From Arenibacter sp. ARW7G5Y1 (GTDB taxonomy: Bacteria > Bacteroidota > Bacteroidia > Flavobacteriales > Flavobacteriaceae), in the NCBI RefSeq assembly GCF_003201775.1, contig NZ_QJJZ01000009.1, positions 1 through 64,000 of the forward strand: a DNA stretch of 64,000 nt, given 5' to 3'. Positions 1-8,152 of this stretch are shown piece after piece. Made by a program: the position numbers and the translations under genes. Below the pieces are notes generated by a model. The model worked only from the letters and a program-made list of their open reading frames with translations, was not told where the DNA came from and made no database searches. Numbering within the stretch: position 1 is the stretch's first letter; each line of letters starts with the position of its first letter.

Positions 1-155
1 CCCCAGTTACCAAAAAGAACATTATAAGCAGCCAACTTTATTTCAACAGATGCCTCAGGTCGTTTTGGATCAACTTTCTGTTTATTTTTAGGCTTGCATG
101 AAATTATTGCAATTACCACTAGGGTCAAAGTTGCTAGAACTGTTGATTTTGTCAT
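1..155 (-). CDS. Lipoprotein, N-terminal part only (possible endonuclease/exonuclease/phosphatase family)
   Basis: The gene starts at the ATG at 153-155 on the minus strand and runs off the left edge, so only about 51 residues are visible. They show a lipoprotein signal peptide with a lipobox ending IISC (Cys20), a Lys-rich linker, then KLAAYNVLFGNWG. The AYNVLFG stretch resembles the first beta strand of the endonuclease/exonuclease/phosphatase fold, which usually carries an (S/Y)-(W/Y)-N motif. The catalytic half is outside the window, so the family call is tentative. It probably acts in the periplasm or on the outer membrane. Confidence 0.6.
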   Translation of the reverse strand, partial: MTKSTVLATLTLVVIAIISCKPKNKQKVDPKRPEASVEIKLAAYNVLFGNW

Positions 156-393
156 GAATTCTCTTCTTTTTATTTTACCTGTTTCAATTGTTAATAATCA
201 AGCTTGGATTCAATCTTTCAATGGAATAAAGCGTTGCAAATGTAAGTTGAAATTATCATGTTTGCCAGCACGAAGCAATATCGTAAGCTTTACCTAGTTG
301 ATATTTGTTTAGTTTTCCAGTTGTAAGTCCTTTTAAAATTTTCGATATAAAAGATTCAGAATACCGCCTAATTACTTTGTCATTTTTGAAGCC

Positions 394-741
394 TTGGCCA
401 TGGAGTTGGGAATTAGCCAACAAAGCGTTTCTTTAATAGAGCAAAGTGAAACTATAGAGAAAGAAAAACTGGAAAAGGTGGCCAAAGCTTTGGGCGTTAC
501 CGCCGAGGCGATCAAGAATTTTTCTGATGAAGCGGTTTTTAATATTATTTCGAACACTTATAATAATTCTAGTAGTGATAGTTCTACCATTATGGCAAGT
601 TCTCTGAATTATCAGCCGACATTCAATCCAATTGATAAAATCATGGAGTTGGTTAAAGAAAACAGAAAGCTTTATCAAGAATTACTAAAAGCAGAAAAAG
701 ATAAGGTGTCCTATCTGGAAAAGCTATTGAACAAAAAATAG
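394..741 (+). pseudogene. 5'-truncated XRE-type helix-turn-helix regulator remnant
   Basis: The frame encodes the recognition half of a Cro/C1-type helix-turn-helix (MELGISQQSVSLIEQSE), the linker KVAKALGVTAEAIKNFSDEA typical of Bacteroidota XRE regulators, and a C-terminal coiled coil of about 40 residues. Full-length members have about 25 more N-terminal residues forming the first helices. Here the frame continues upstream to a stop near 334 without a matching N-terminus or an ATG; the first start is a TTG at 394 inside the fold. It is most likely a decayed or frameshifted gene. A short functional protein from the ATG at 400 is possible but would lack a complete DNA-binding domain. Confidence 0.55.
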
Positions 742-1143
742 ATTTCTCTTTTTATAGAGAGCTTAGTATTTTAAGATCATACCCGATTTAATTCAAAAGG
801 GAACCGGTTATGGTTTTCTTTTTTATTAAAGATCATAAGTTCTTTGCAACCAACGGGAGCAAAGCAAGATCGTCTTTGTTGCAACAAAGACACATCTTGA
901 ATTCTCTATTTGCCGTAAAAAATTGCCTAAAAATGGGGCTTTCGGAAGCTTTTGCCGTAAAAATCTAATATTAACCTAGACTTTTTTCAGTTAATTATTT
1001 GATAGTCAATATTATACATGCAGTAACACCGCTTCAGCGTGTTACCCTCTTGCTATTCTTAATATTAAAATTAAAAAACTAAATCTTTTTCGTGTTCTAT
1101 AGGTTTTCTTAATGCGTAGTAAAATAAACATTTAGTATAAAAC
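742..1143. other. Non-coding stretch with two hairpins
   Basis: No convincing gene is seen. The region contains a strong interrupted palindrome at 865-899 (listed separately) and a second hairpin at 1023-1045 (GTAACA plus CGC arms around TTCA, with one bulged base) not followed by a clear T run. It lies downstream of the tracrRNA terminator, so the tracrRNA transcript should not enter it. Confidence 0.5.
865..899. repeat. 20-bp perfect palindrome inside a longer inverted repeat
   Basis: Positions 872-891 are a perfect palindrome (GTCTTTGTTG followed by its reverse complement). CAAGAT at 865-870 and ATCTTG at 894-899 extend it into an interrupted inverted repeat of about 35 bp. There is no T tract beside it, so it is not a standard terminator. 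It could be a recombination site, a mobile-element end or a cruciform-forming site. Confidence 0.7.
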
Positions 1144-1232
1144 AAAAAAAGTCCCACCGAAGCAGGACTAAAGGTTTTCACCTACGGCATATAGCCTTAT
1201 TGTGATAAGATTAAGGATTAGAAGTTTTAATC
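1144..1232 (-). ncRNA. tracrRNA of the type II-C CRISPR-Cas9 system
   Basis: Read on the minus strand, an anti-repeat at 1225-1200 pairs with repeat positions 2-27: 22 of 26 plus-strand bases equal the CRISPR repeat, and one difference gives a G-U pair. It is followed by a nexus containing ATAAGGCTATATGCC (GGC/GCC stem, 1196-1186), a small hairpin AGGT-GAAA-ACCT (1183-1172), and a terminator hairpin with a TTCG loop (1168-1151) ending in seven T (1150-1144). This order is the normal tracrRNA design. A -7-like element TATCTTAG at 1245-1238 puts the 5' end near 1232, just ahead of the anti-repeat. It is transcribed away from cas9 and shares its upstream operator. The exact 5' end is inferred. 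Confidence 0.88.
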
Positions 1233-1267
1233 TTATGCTAAGATACTAAAAATTGTAAATATGGGTA

Positions 1268-1283
1268 TTACGGAAAACTGTAA
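1268..1283. promoter_or_regulatory. Palindromic operator between divergent tracrRNA and cas9 promoters
   Basis: The site reads TTACGGAAAACTGTAA, a 16-bp imperfect palindrome of the five-member family described in the findings. Toward cas9 it is followed after 20 bp by TATGTTTA (1304-1311), one base from the Bacteroidota -7 consensus, 21 bp before the ATG. Toward tracrRNA it is followed after 22 bp by TATCTTAG (1245-1238). The site centre would therefore be near -41 for both promoters, as for an activator touching RNA polymerase. The position is seen in the sequence; the activator role is inferred. Confidence 0.65.
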
Positions 1284-1332
1284 AATGTTAAAGTAAATTT
1301 TCTTATGTTTAGTAATAATAAAATGTAAAAAA

Positions 1333-4300
1333 ATGGCAAGAATTTTAGGTTTGGATTTAGGGACAAATTCTATTGGATGGGCGATTGTTGATGATATGGA
1401 TAATAAGATATTAGGTATGGGAAGTAGAATTTTTCCAATGGGAGTTGAGAATTTAGGAGAAGGTGAAGGAAGGGAAATTTCTAAAAACGCAGGAAGAACT
1501 GGTGCAAGAGGAGTTAGAAGACAATTTTTTAGAAGAAGATTACGAAAGAAAATATTATTAAAAGCACTTTCTGAAAATAAGATGTGTCCAATGATTGCTT
1601 CGGATTTTGAAGATTGGAAAAAAACTAAACAATTCCCAACTGAAAAATTAGCTAATTGGTTTGCCTTAAATCCTTATGAATTACGTCAAAAAGCTTTGAA
1701 TAGAAAATTATCTTTTGAAGAAATTGGTAGAATTTTTTATCATTTAATTCAAAGACGTGGATTTTTGAGTAATAACAGAAAAGGTGAAACTGATGACGGA
1801 GCCATTTTTAAAGGAAACGAAAAAGAAGGTAAAATAGGAATTACCAAAACACAAGAAAGTATTCAAGATAAAACTTTAGGGTCTTATTTATTTGAAATTT
1901 ATCCAAAAGAATATCAACCTTTTCAGAATAGTTTGGAGAGAATTCGTAATCGTTACACAACCCGTAAAATGTACATTGATGAATTTGAATTGATTTGGAA
2001 TAAACAATCAGAATTTCATTCAAATTTGAATGAAGATTTGAAAACACTATTTGGGGGAAGAAAATTAGATGGCTATAGAGAAGATGGTATTTTATTTCAT
2101 CAACGACCTTTACGTTCTCAGAAACATTTGGTTGGAAATTGTTCTTTTGAACCAACTAAGACAAAATGCCCAAAAAGTGCCATTCCATTTGAAAAATTTA
2201 GAGTATGGCAATGGGTAAATACGGTGGAGTACAACGGAAATAAAATTTCACTAGAAGAAAAAGAAAAAATTATAACATTCCTTTATACCAATGAAAAACC
2301 CAATTTTAAAAAAATAAGAAAAGTTATTGGGAAGGAAAGTGCAGAATATAAATTCAACTATAAAAACGATGATAAAATAGTGGGTACGCACACTATTTCA
2401 AACTTGTCAAACAAGAAGTATTTTGGTAATAAATGGTTTGATTTTTCAGAAAAGGAACAAGAGGATATTTGGCACACTTTGTATTTCTTTGATAGTAAAT
2501 CCAACCTAAAAGAATACGCAGTTAAAAATTGGAATTTTACCGAAGCAAAAGCAGAGGCTATTTCAAAATTTAATGTAAAAGATGGCTATTCCAGCTTAAG
2601 CCGTAAAGCAATACATAACATTTTACCTTTTTTACAGTTGGGCTTTACCTATGATGTTGCGGTGGTTTTAGGTGGAATTAAAAATACTTTTGGCACGGAT
2701 TGGGAACAATTATCAAATAAAAAAAGAAACTTTTTAATTAACAATGTTGAGGATATAGTCAGATTTAAAAGCATTGGCGGATTTATAGGAGTAATTAAGG
2801 ATATTCTGCGAAAGGAGTATAATTTGTCCGATTCTCAATTGAGAAAATTATATCATCATTCGGCAGATATTACTATAAAGGAGTTATTGGAAAAATTGCC
2901 AGTTGGCAAAGATGCCGACAAAGAAATACAATCTATTAAAAACCCTATAGTTATTACAGCTTTATTTGAGTTGCGAAAATTGGTTAATGAATTAATTGAT
3001 GAACACGGCAAAATTGATGTGATAAAAGTGGAAATGGCTCGGGATTTAAAAATTTCAAAGTCGCAGCGAAATAAAATTAGAAGTGAGCAAAAAAGATTGG
3101 AACGTGAGAACGATAGGGTAAAAGATAGATTGAATGAAGTAGGTATTCGAATAACACATGACAATCTTTTATTGTACAAACTTTGGGAAGAGTGTAAAAA
3201 AACCTGTCCATATACAGGTGAACCAATTTCTATAACCAAATTGTTTTCTGGTGAAGTTCAAATAGAACATATCCATCCTTGGAGCCGTTCATTAAATGAT
3301 AGTTTTTCAAACAAAACTTTGTGTTATGCTGATGAGAATAGAAAAAAGGGAAACAAAACACCCTATGAATATTATGGAAATGACAATGCCAATTGGTCTG
3401 CAATAAAAGAACGTGCTTTAAAGTTGTTTTCTGACACCAAGGAATATCCAAATGCTTACCAAAAGTTTAAACGATTTGTACAACAAAAATTTGATGATGA
3501 TTTTTCCACAAGACAATTAAACGATACCCGTTATATTAGTAAAGAAGCAAAAAACTATTTATCAAAAATCTGTAAAAATGTAATCGTCTCGCCTGGACAA
3601 GCCACTTCAAATTTGAGGCAAAAATGGGGCTTGAATTCTGTTTTAAATATTGAAAATACAAAAATAAGGGAAGATCATAGGCACCATGCAGTTGATGCAT
3701 TGGTTATGGCTTGTACAAAAGTTTCGTTTGTGCAAGAACTTTCAAAATGGAATAGGTATAATAGAAATTCCGAATTGAAAAACTTCCCTATGCCTTGGGA
3801 AACTTTTAGGTATGATGCCGAAAAGGCAGTTGATAAAGTTTTGGTTTCCCATAAAAAGGTTTCAAATGATATTACCATTAGAATTCATATCACTGAAAAG
3901 AATGGTAAAAAATATGACAACACCGGTGTAGCAGCAAGAGGGCAACTGCATAAAGAAACTGTTTTTGGAAAGCGTAATTTTAACGGAGAAGAAGCTTTTC
4001 ACGTGAGGAAACCGATTGATGGTTTAACAACTGTAAAACAAATTGAAAAAGTTGTTGATGAAACTACTCGCTTATTGATTTTAAAAAGGATTAATGAATT
4101 GGGGGGATTTATAAAAGATAAAGTTCCTGCAAATACTTTTTTTGTAGTGGATGAAAATGGGGTAAAACAGCCCCAAATTTTCTTACCTAATAAAAACGGT
4201 GAAGCTGTTCCAATTTTTAAGGTAAGAGTGAAAGAAAATATTGGTGGTGCGGAAAAGCTAAAAGAAAATGTAAATCAATGGGTAAATCCTAGAAACAACC

Positions 4301-4713
4301 ACCATGTATTGATTTATAAAGATGAACAAGGAAACCTAAAAGAAGAAGTAGTGACTTTTTGGACGGTTGTAGAGCGAAAACGCACAGGGGATTCAGCCCA
4401 TAAATTACCAATTGATGGAAAAGAAATAGTAACAACGTTACATATTAATGATATGTTTTTATTGGGTTTAAAAGAAGAGGAAATCAATTGGGAGAATCCA
4501 GATTATGAAGTTTTGAAGGAGCATTTGTATAGGATACAAAAGTTGTCTTCTAAATTTTATGAATTTAGGTTAAATACTGAAGCTTCAATTCAGAATAATT
4601 TTCAACCCTTTTATGTAAGAATCCATAGCTTTGGAGAAGGAAAAACAGGATGGCTAACATTTAATCCGATAAAAGTAAAAATTTCAGTTTCTGGGAAAAT
4701 CCAAAAAGTATAA
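1333..4713 (+). CDS. cas9: CRISPR-associated endonuclease Cas9, compact type II-C
   Basis: RNA-guided nuclease that uses a crRNA:tracrRNA duplex to cut both strands of matching DNA. The RuvC-I motif is at the N-terminus (ILGLDLGTNSIGWAI, catalytic Asp8), followed by the Arg-rich bridge helix around residues 55-78. RuvC-II is IKVEMARDLK with Glu567. The HNH domain has CPYTGEP and then IEHIHPWSRS with catalytic His646 and a downstream ADENR. RuvC-III is HRHHAVDALVMA with His785 and Asp788. The C-terminal 300 residues should be the wedge/PAM-interacting part. All catalytic residues are intact. At 1126 aa it falls in the short II-C class; many flavobacterial Cas9 proteins are nearer 1400 aa. The array follows directly on the same strand. 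The start is the first ATG, before the conserved ARILGLD. Confidence 0.97.
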   Translation: MARILGLDLGTNSIGWAIVDDMDNKILGMGSRIFPMGVENLGEGEGREISKNAGRTGARGVRRQFFRRRLRKKILLKALSENKMCPMIASDFEDWKKTKQFPTEKLANWFALNPYELRQKALNRKLSFEEIGRIFYHLIQRRGFLSNNRKGETDDGAIFKGNEKEGKIGITKTQESIQDKTLGSYLFEIYPKEYQPFQNSLERIRNRYTTRKMYIDEFELIWNKQSEFHSNLNEDLKTLFGGRKLDGYREDGILFHQRPLRSQKHLVGNCSFEPTKTKCPKSAIPFEKFRVWQWVNTVEYNGNKISLEEKEKIITFLYTNEKPNFKKIRKVIGKESAEYKFNYKNDDKIVGTHTISNLSNKKYFGNKWFDFSEKEQEDIWHTLYFFDSKSNLKEYAVKNWNFTEAKAEAISKFNVKDGYSSLSRKAIHNILPFLQLGFTYDVAVVLGGIKNTFGTDWEQLSNKKRNFLINNVEDIVRFKSIGGFIGVIKDILRKEYNLSDSQLRKLYHHSADITIKELLEKLPVGKDADKEIQSIKNPIVITALFELRKLVNELIDEHGKIDVIKVEMARDLKISKSQRNKIRSEQKRLERENDRVKDRLNEVGIRITHDNLLLYKLWEECKKTCPYTGEPISITKLFSGEVQIEHIHPWSRSLNDSFSNKTLCYADENRKKGNKTPYEYYGNDNANWSAIKERALKLFSDTKEYPNAYQKFKRFVQQKFDDDFSTRQLNDTRYISKEAKNYLSKICKNVIVSPGQATSNLRQKWGLNSVLNIENTKIREDHRHHAVDALVMACTKVSFVQELSKWNRYNRNSELKNFPMPWETFRYDAEKAVDKVLVSHKKVSNDITIRIHITEKNGKKYDNTGVAARGQLHKETVFGKRNFNGEEAFHVRKPIDGLTTVKQIEKVVDETTRLLILKRINELGGFIKDKVPANTFFVVDENGVKQPQIFLPNKNGEAVPIFKVRVKENIGGAEKLKENVNQWVNPRNNHHVLIYKDEQGNLKEEVVTFWTVVERKRTGDSAHKLPIDGKEIVTTLHINDMFLLGLKEEEINWENPDYEVLKEHLYRIQKLSSKFYEFRLNTEASIQNNFQPFYVRIHSFGEGKTGWLTFNPIKVKISVSGKIQKV

Positions 4714-4785
4714 TTTGTCCTCCCTCATTACAATCTTAGATTATAAAAAAAGTTCTTTGATATAAAGCTTAAAATCTATAAATGT

Positions 4786-4821
4786 GGTATACATGTAGCC
4801 TTCACTAAAAATCACGATATT
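4786..4821 (+). repeat. Degenerate CRISPR repeat at the cas9-side end of the array
   Basis: This 36-bp segment lies exactly one 30-bp spacer before the first intact repeat. Its last ten bases (TCACGATATT) are identical to the repeat end, while the 5' 26 bases match only at scattered positions (20 of 36 overall). The in-register spacing shows it is a decayed repeat. In type II systems the repeat that pairs with tracrRNA lies 3' of its spacer, so the spacer at 4822-4851 can still use the intact repeat at 4852. Confidence 0.8.
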
Positions 4822-4851
4822 GTACCATTGTAGAGAACGTGACAGGGAGGG

Positions 4852-5743
4852 GTTGTGGTTTGATTAAAGATTAGAAGTCACGATATTCAACAACTTATTA
4901 AGGTGTGCCTCTTCCCTGTTGTGGTTTGATTAAAGATTAGAAGTCACGATATTTTTATGCCTATACAGATAAGGACCTTGCTCGTTGTGGTTTGATTAAA
5001 GATTAGAAGTCACGATATTCGAGGATGAAGAGGAAGAAACGTTCTACAGGTTGTGGTTTGATTAAAGATTAGAAGTCACGATATTAGCAAATAAAGTATA
5101 CAACATGCTTAACAGTTGTGGTTTGATTAAAGATTAGAAGTCACGATATTAAGAACCTCTATCGGTATCCATAACAGCGTGTTGTGGTTTGATTAAAGAT
5201 TAGAAGTCACGATATTTGGGATGATGCCAGAGCCTTACATACCTTCGTTGTGGTTTGATTAAAGATTAGAAGTCACGATATTTAGTCCTAAATAAGACCC
5301 TTGCACGCATCCGTTGTGGTTTGATTAAAGATTAGAAGTCACGATATTCGTGCAATCAATTAAGACTTATGACAACACGTTGTGGTTTGATTAAAGATTA
5401 GAAGTCACGATATTCACAACTTTTGTTGCTAAAGACAACGCTGCGTTGTGGTTTGATTAAAGATTAGAAGTCACGATATTGATGATAGGTTTAAGGATGA
5501 GGAGGGCAATGTTGTGGTTTGATTAAAGATTAGAAGTCACGATATTTTTTGAAAAGGAAATGATGTTATCCATTCCGTTGTGGTTTGATTAAAGATTAGA
5601 AGTCACGATATTTAATTTCACCCAATCCCATACGTTGTTGACGTTGTGGTTTGATTAAAGATTAGAAGTCACGATATTCAAATCCTTCTCATATTGATTA
5701 ACATCCTGTTGTGGTTTGATTAAAGATTAGAAGTCACGATATT
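4852..5743 (+). CRISPR. Type II-C CRISPR array, 14 repeats and 13 spacers
   Basis: Fourteen 36-bp repeats begin at 4852, 4918, 4984, 5050, 5115, 5181, 5247, 5313, 5379, 5445, 5511, 5577, 5643 and 5708. I saw no variation among them. The repeat starts GTTGTGGTTTGATTAAAG and ends TCACGATATT. Spacers are 30 bp, except 29 bp at 5086-5114 and 5679-5707. The tracrRNA anti-repeat pairs with the 5' part of the repeat as read on the plus strand, so crRNAs come from the plus strand. A further spacer (4822-4851) sits before the first intact repeat. The 5' GTTGTGG start is typical of II-C repeats. Confidence 0.98.
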
Positions 5744-5795
5744 AGTTGTCTTGTGGCCTTCTGGTAGTCAGCAAATTAAGAGGTAATATCGGGAT

Positions 5796-5844
5796 AAAAA
5801 ATGCTCCTTTTTAGCAGTGATAAGGCTAGATTGGGGCATTTTTT
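5796..5844. terminator. Bidirectional terminator between the array and cas2
   Basis: AAAAAATGCTCC (5796-5807) pairs with GGGGCATTTTTT (5833-5844), giving a 12-bp stem with one G-T pair and a 25-base loop. T runs occur on both strands, so it can end the array transcript (plus) and the cas1-cas2 transcript (minus). The loop contains ATAAGGCTA, the same nine bases as the tracrRNA nexus core (see findings). Confidence 0.75.
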
Positions 5845-5929
5845 GGTTTAGAAAAAATGGCACTTAAAGAAAATTTGATATTATGCCATAAAAAGGGTAC
5901 AAGAAGGCTATTTTAAAGGAGGCACTATT

Positions 5930-6259
5930 TTAAAATAATTCTAACTGCGTAGGTTGCGGCTCTGTAGGGACTTCAAGTTTTCCCCAGAAGTTTAGGGTAT
6001 TTCCGAATTGTTTATCGGTAATGCGCAATATACTGACTTTGCCCAAAGGGGGCAGTAGGCCATGAACACGTTTTTCGTGTACGTCGGCACTTTCACTACT
6101 TGCACAATGTCTCATATACACCGAATATTGCATCATCGTAAAGCCATCCTTCAATAGATCCTTTCTAAAGCCGGATGCATTCTTGCGGTCTTTTGCAGTG
6201 TCGGTTGGTAAATCAAAGAATACAAATAACCACATAATTCTATAACCGTTTAATTCCAT
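5930..6259 (-). CDS. cas2: CRISPR-associated protein Cas2
   Basis: Small adaptation protein that bridges two Cas1 dimers during spacer integration. The ferredoxin-like fold begins MELNGYRIMWLFVFFDLPTD, with the conserved Asp after the first strand (FFDLPT), and continues through RKDLLKDGFTMMQYSVYMRHC and the second-strand region KVSILRITDKQFG. I chose the ATG at 6259, which overlaps the end of cas1 by 10 bp. A longer frame to 6301 adds 14 unrelated residues inside cas1. The length of 109 aa is normal. It is co-transcribed with cas1 and convergent with the array. Confidence 0.93.
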   Translation of the reverse strand: MELNGYRIMWLFVFFDLPTDTAKDRKNASGFRKDLLKDGFTMMQYSVYMRHCASSESADVHEKRVHGLLPPLGKVSILRITDKQFGNTLNFWGKLEVPTEPQPTQLELF

Positions 6260-7155
6260 AGTTGGGGGAACTTGATCTTTTTCCGTTCTCCCGTATAGCA
6301 TTGTTGTAGGGAGCTGGCAGTTTTTTGTAAGCCTACCATTAAGGGGCTTTTTTCACTTTTAAAATATACAGTGCGTGTTAGCAAATTAAGCATTTCGGAT
6401 TTGATGGAAGTGTTTAGTTCTTGTATATCATAGGATTCTATTAGGGTGTACACCAGTTCATCTACCAATGGCCTGTATGGTTCCATAATATCATCTGCAA
6501 GGGCAAAGGCATTGTATTTATTTTTATGGTGTATTCCTAGGGTGTTCAACAAGCCGCTGCCAGATAATGCCCTAGCGGTGGCCGCCCTTAGGATAGCATA
6601 ACCGTAGTTTAAAAAATTATTGGGGTAATTTCCGAATCGCTCCCTTTTAAATGGTTGTTCAAAAAAGGAACTCCAATAAGCACTGGCGGCAACCCCTTCC
6701 ATATTGGAGGTATCACCGCTTAAAACCTTGCTCGATAAATAATCGAATTGATTTTTCTTTTGTGTCATCCTCTCGAGAAGTATACCCTGATTGTTTATTT
6801 TTTCCTTTACGGTTTGTTGCCATAACTTCTTTTTTAACGGTACACTGGCCTCCAATTGGTATTTGAACAATTGTTGTTGAATATGGTGTCCATCCAAATT
6901 AAGGAACATACCACTGGGCATATGGACCTTATTACAGATAATTATGGAGGTATTTTTTTCTATAAGATGATTGAGTGCAGGGATGCTAATAAAGGTTTCC
7001 GGGTGGTCTATTACCAAAAAGCCAATATCTTCCATTGGAATAGTAGCCGTTCGTTCTTCGGTTTCAATGAAAAGCTGTAGGTTTCGGCATATGATTTTAG
7101 CTTTCTTCTCTATTAAAATAGATCTTTTTATCATTTTTACGGTATTAGAAAACAA
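6250..7155 (-). CDS. cas1: CRISPR-associated endonuclease Cas1
   Basis: Spacer integrase. The 301-aa protein has the N-terminal beta domain (IKRSILIEKKAKIICRNLQL, then ERTATIPMEDIGFLVIDHPE) and the helical catalytic domain. Metal ligands appear as Glu in SNMEGVAASAYW, His in LGIHHKNKYNAF and Asp in ALADDIMEPYRP, so the active site looks intact. It lies on the strand opposite cas9 and ends overlapping cas2. There is no csn2 or cas4, in agreement with type II-C. The -7-like element TATCTTAG at 7174-7167 leaves only a very short leader before the ATG. Confidence 0.95.
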   Translation of the reverse strand: MFSNTVKMIKRSILIEKKAKIICRNLQLFIETEERTATIPMEDIGFLVIDHPETFISIPALNHLIEKNTSIIICNKVHMPSGMFLNLDGHHIQQQLFKYQLEASVPLKKKLWQQTVKEKINNQGILLERMTQKKNQFDYLSSKVLSGDTSNMEGVAASAYWSSFFEQPFKRERFGNYPNNFLNYGYAILRAATARALSGSGLLNTLGIHHKNKYNAFALADDIMEPYRPLVDELVYTLIESYDIQELNTSIKSEMLNLLTRTVYFKSEKSPLMVGLQKTASSLQQCYTGERKKIKFPQLWN

Positions 7156-7195
7156 ATAGGTTTTTTCTAAGATAGAATATTGAACCGCTCAAGTT

Positions 7196-7211
7196 TTACG
7201 GATTTTCGTAA
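7196..7211. promoter_or_regulatory. Palindromic operator between cas1-cas2 and the secreted nuclease gene
   Basis: TTACGGATTTTCGTAA is a member of the five-site palindrome family. In the cas1 direction it is followed after 21 bp by TATCTTAG (7174-7167), the same octamer as at tracrRNA. In the direction of the 7260 gene it is followed after 22 bp by TATTTTAG (7234-7241). One site can thus serve both divergent promoters at about -41. Confidence 0.65.
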
Positions 7212-7259
7212 GGACAACTGCCTCTTTTTTAACTATTTTAGTATCCTAATACATACTGG

Positions 7260-8072
7260 ATGTTAAAAAATCTACTTTTTATATTCCTTGCCCTTCTTCA
7301 CTTTAATTTTTATTCCCAGAAAGATAATATCAAACTGGTATCCTGGAACATACGGGATTTTGGACAAACAAAAAGCAGTGAGGAATTGGATGAAATTGCC
7401 GAAATTGTTCGGGATGTGGATATTATAGCCATACAGGAAGTAGTGGCCGGTTATGGGGGTGCTCAGGCCGTGGCAAAACTGACCGATATGTTGAACAGAA
7501 AGGGCAATAATTGGGATTATGTGATCAGTAACCCCACGAATAGCTCAAAGTATGTTACAGAACGTTATGCTTTTATCTGGAAAACCAAGCACATAAAGAT
7601 CAAAAATAGGGGCGGGCTGGTTGCAGAATTGGATTCTCAAATAGATCGGGAACCCTTTTTATTGGATTTCTATTTGGGTAAAAGAAAGTTCAGTATACTC
7701 AATTTTCATTCAAGACCCTTTAATAAAGATCCAGAAAGTGAAATTAGGGCCTTGACCAAGTTTGTGACTAACACGGCCAACACAACTTTGATACTTGCAG
7801 GGGATTTTAATGTAGACGAAAAGGAAGCTGTATTTAGCGAGCTTAAAAGGAAAGGTTTTGCCGCTGCGGTTTCGAATCAAAAAACAACCTTAAAAAGAAC
7901 ATGTGATCAAAACGATTACCTCAATTATGCCATTGATAATATTTTTTATTCCAAGGAGGTCTATAAATTGGAAGGTAGGGTTATAGATTTTGTGAAGTTC
8001 TGTGAAAGTCTGGAAAAGGCAAGAAAAATATCCGACCATTTACCGATTTTCCTAAAGTTTAGTTTGAGATAA
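7260..8072 (+). CDS. Secreted endonuclease/exonuclease/phosphatase family protein
   Basis: A 270-aa protein with a Sec signal peptide (about residues 1-20, ending FNFYSQ) followed by a DNase I-like fold. The family motifs are present in order: KLVSWNIRDFGQ (Asn ligand), DIIAIQEVV (Glu metal ligand), ILAGDFNVDE (the GDFN catalytic strand) and KISDHLPIFL (final Asp-His pair). It is probably a secreted or periplasmic metal-dependent nuclease acting on DNA or RNA; a phosphatase role cannot be excluded. It is divergent from cas1 and shares an operator with it, so it may be produced together with the CRISPR adaptation genes. Confidence 0.85.
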   Translation: MLKNLLFIFLALLHFNFYSQKDNIKLVSWNIRDFGQTKSSEELDEIAEIVRDVDIIAIQEVVAGYGGAQAVAKLTDMLNRKGNNWDYVISNPTNSSKYVTERYAFIWKTKHIKIKNRGGLVAELDSQIDREPFLLDFYLGKRKFSILNFHSRPFNKDPESEIRALTKFVTNTANTTLILAGDFNVDEKEAVFSELKRKGFAAAVSNQKTTLKRTCDQNDYLNYAIDNIFYSKEVYKLEGRVIDFVKFCESLEKARKISDHLPIFLKFSLR

Positions 8073-8152
8073 GGCTTTCTATATCTTCCTTCTTTAACAG
8101 GGTCTTGTTCTATTTTATAGCCTGAGGTGTTTGATTATTTATGGTCATTATT

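Noticed and set aside
394-741. Functional CRISPR-linked repressor
   Set aside because: The helix-turn-helix lacks its first helices and no intact start is present, so a working repressor is unlikely.
1953-1967. TTAC and GTAA arms within cas9
   Set aside because: The inner spacing is 7 instead of 8 bases and the site is inside a coding region.
8040-8055. TTACCGATTTTCCTAA, close to the shared palindrome
   Set aside because: It lies inside the nuclease coding end, breaks the GTAA arm and has no promoter behind it.
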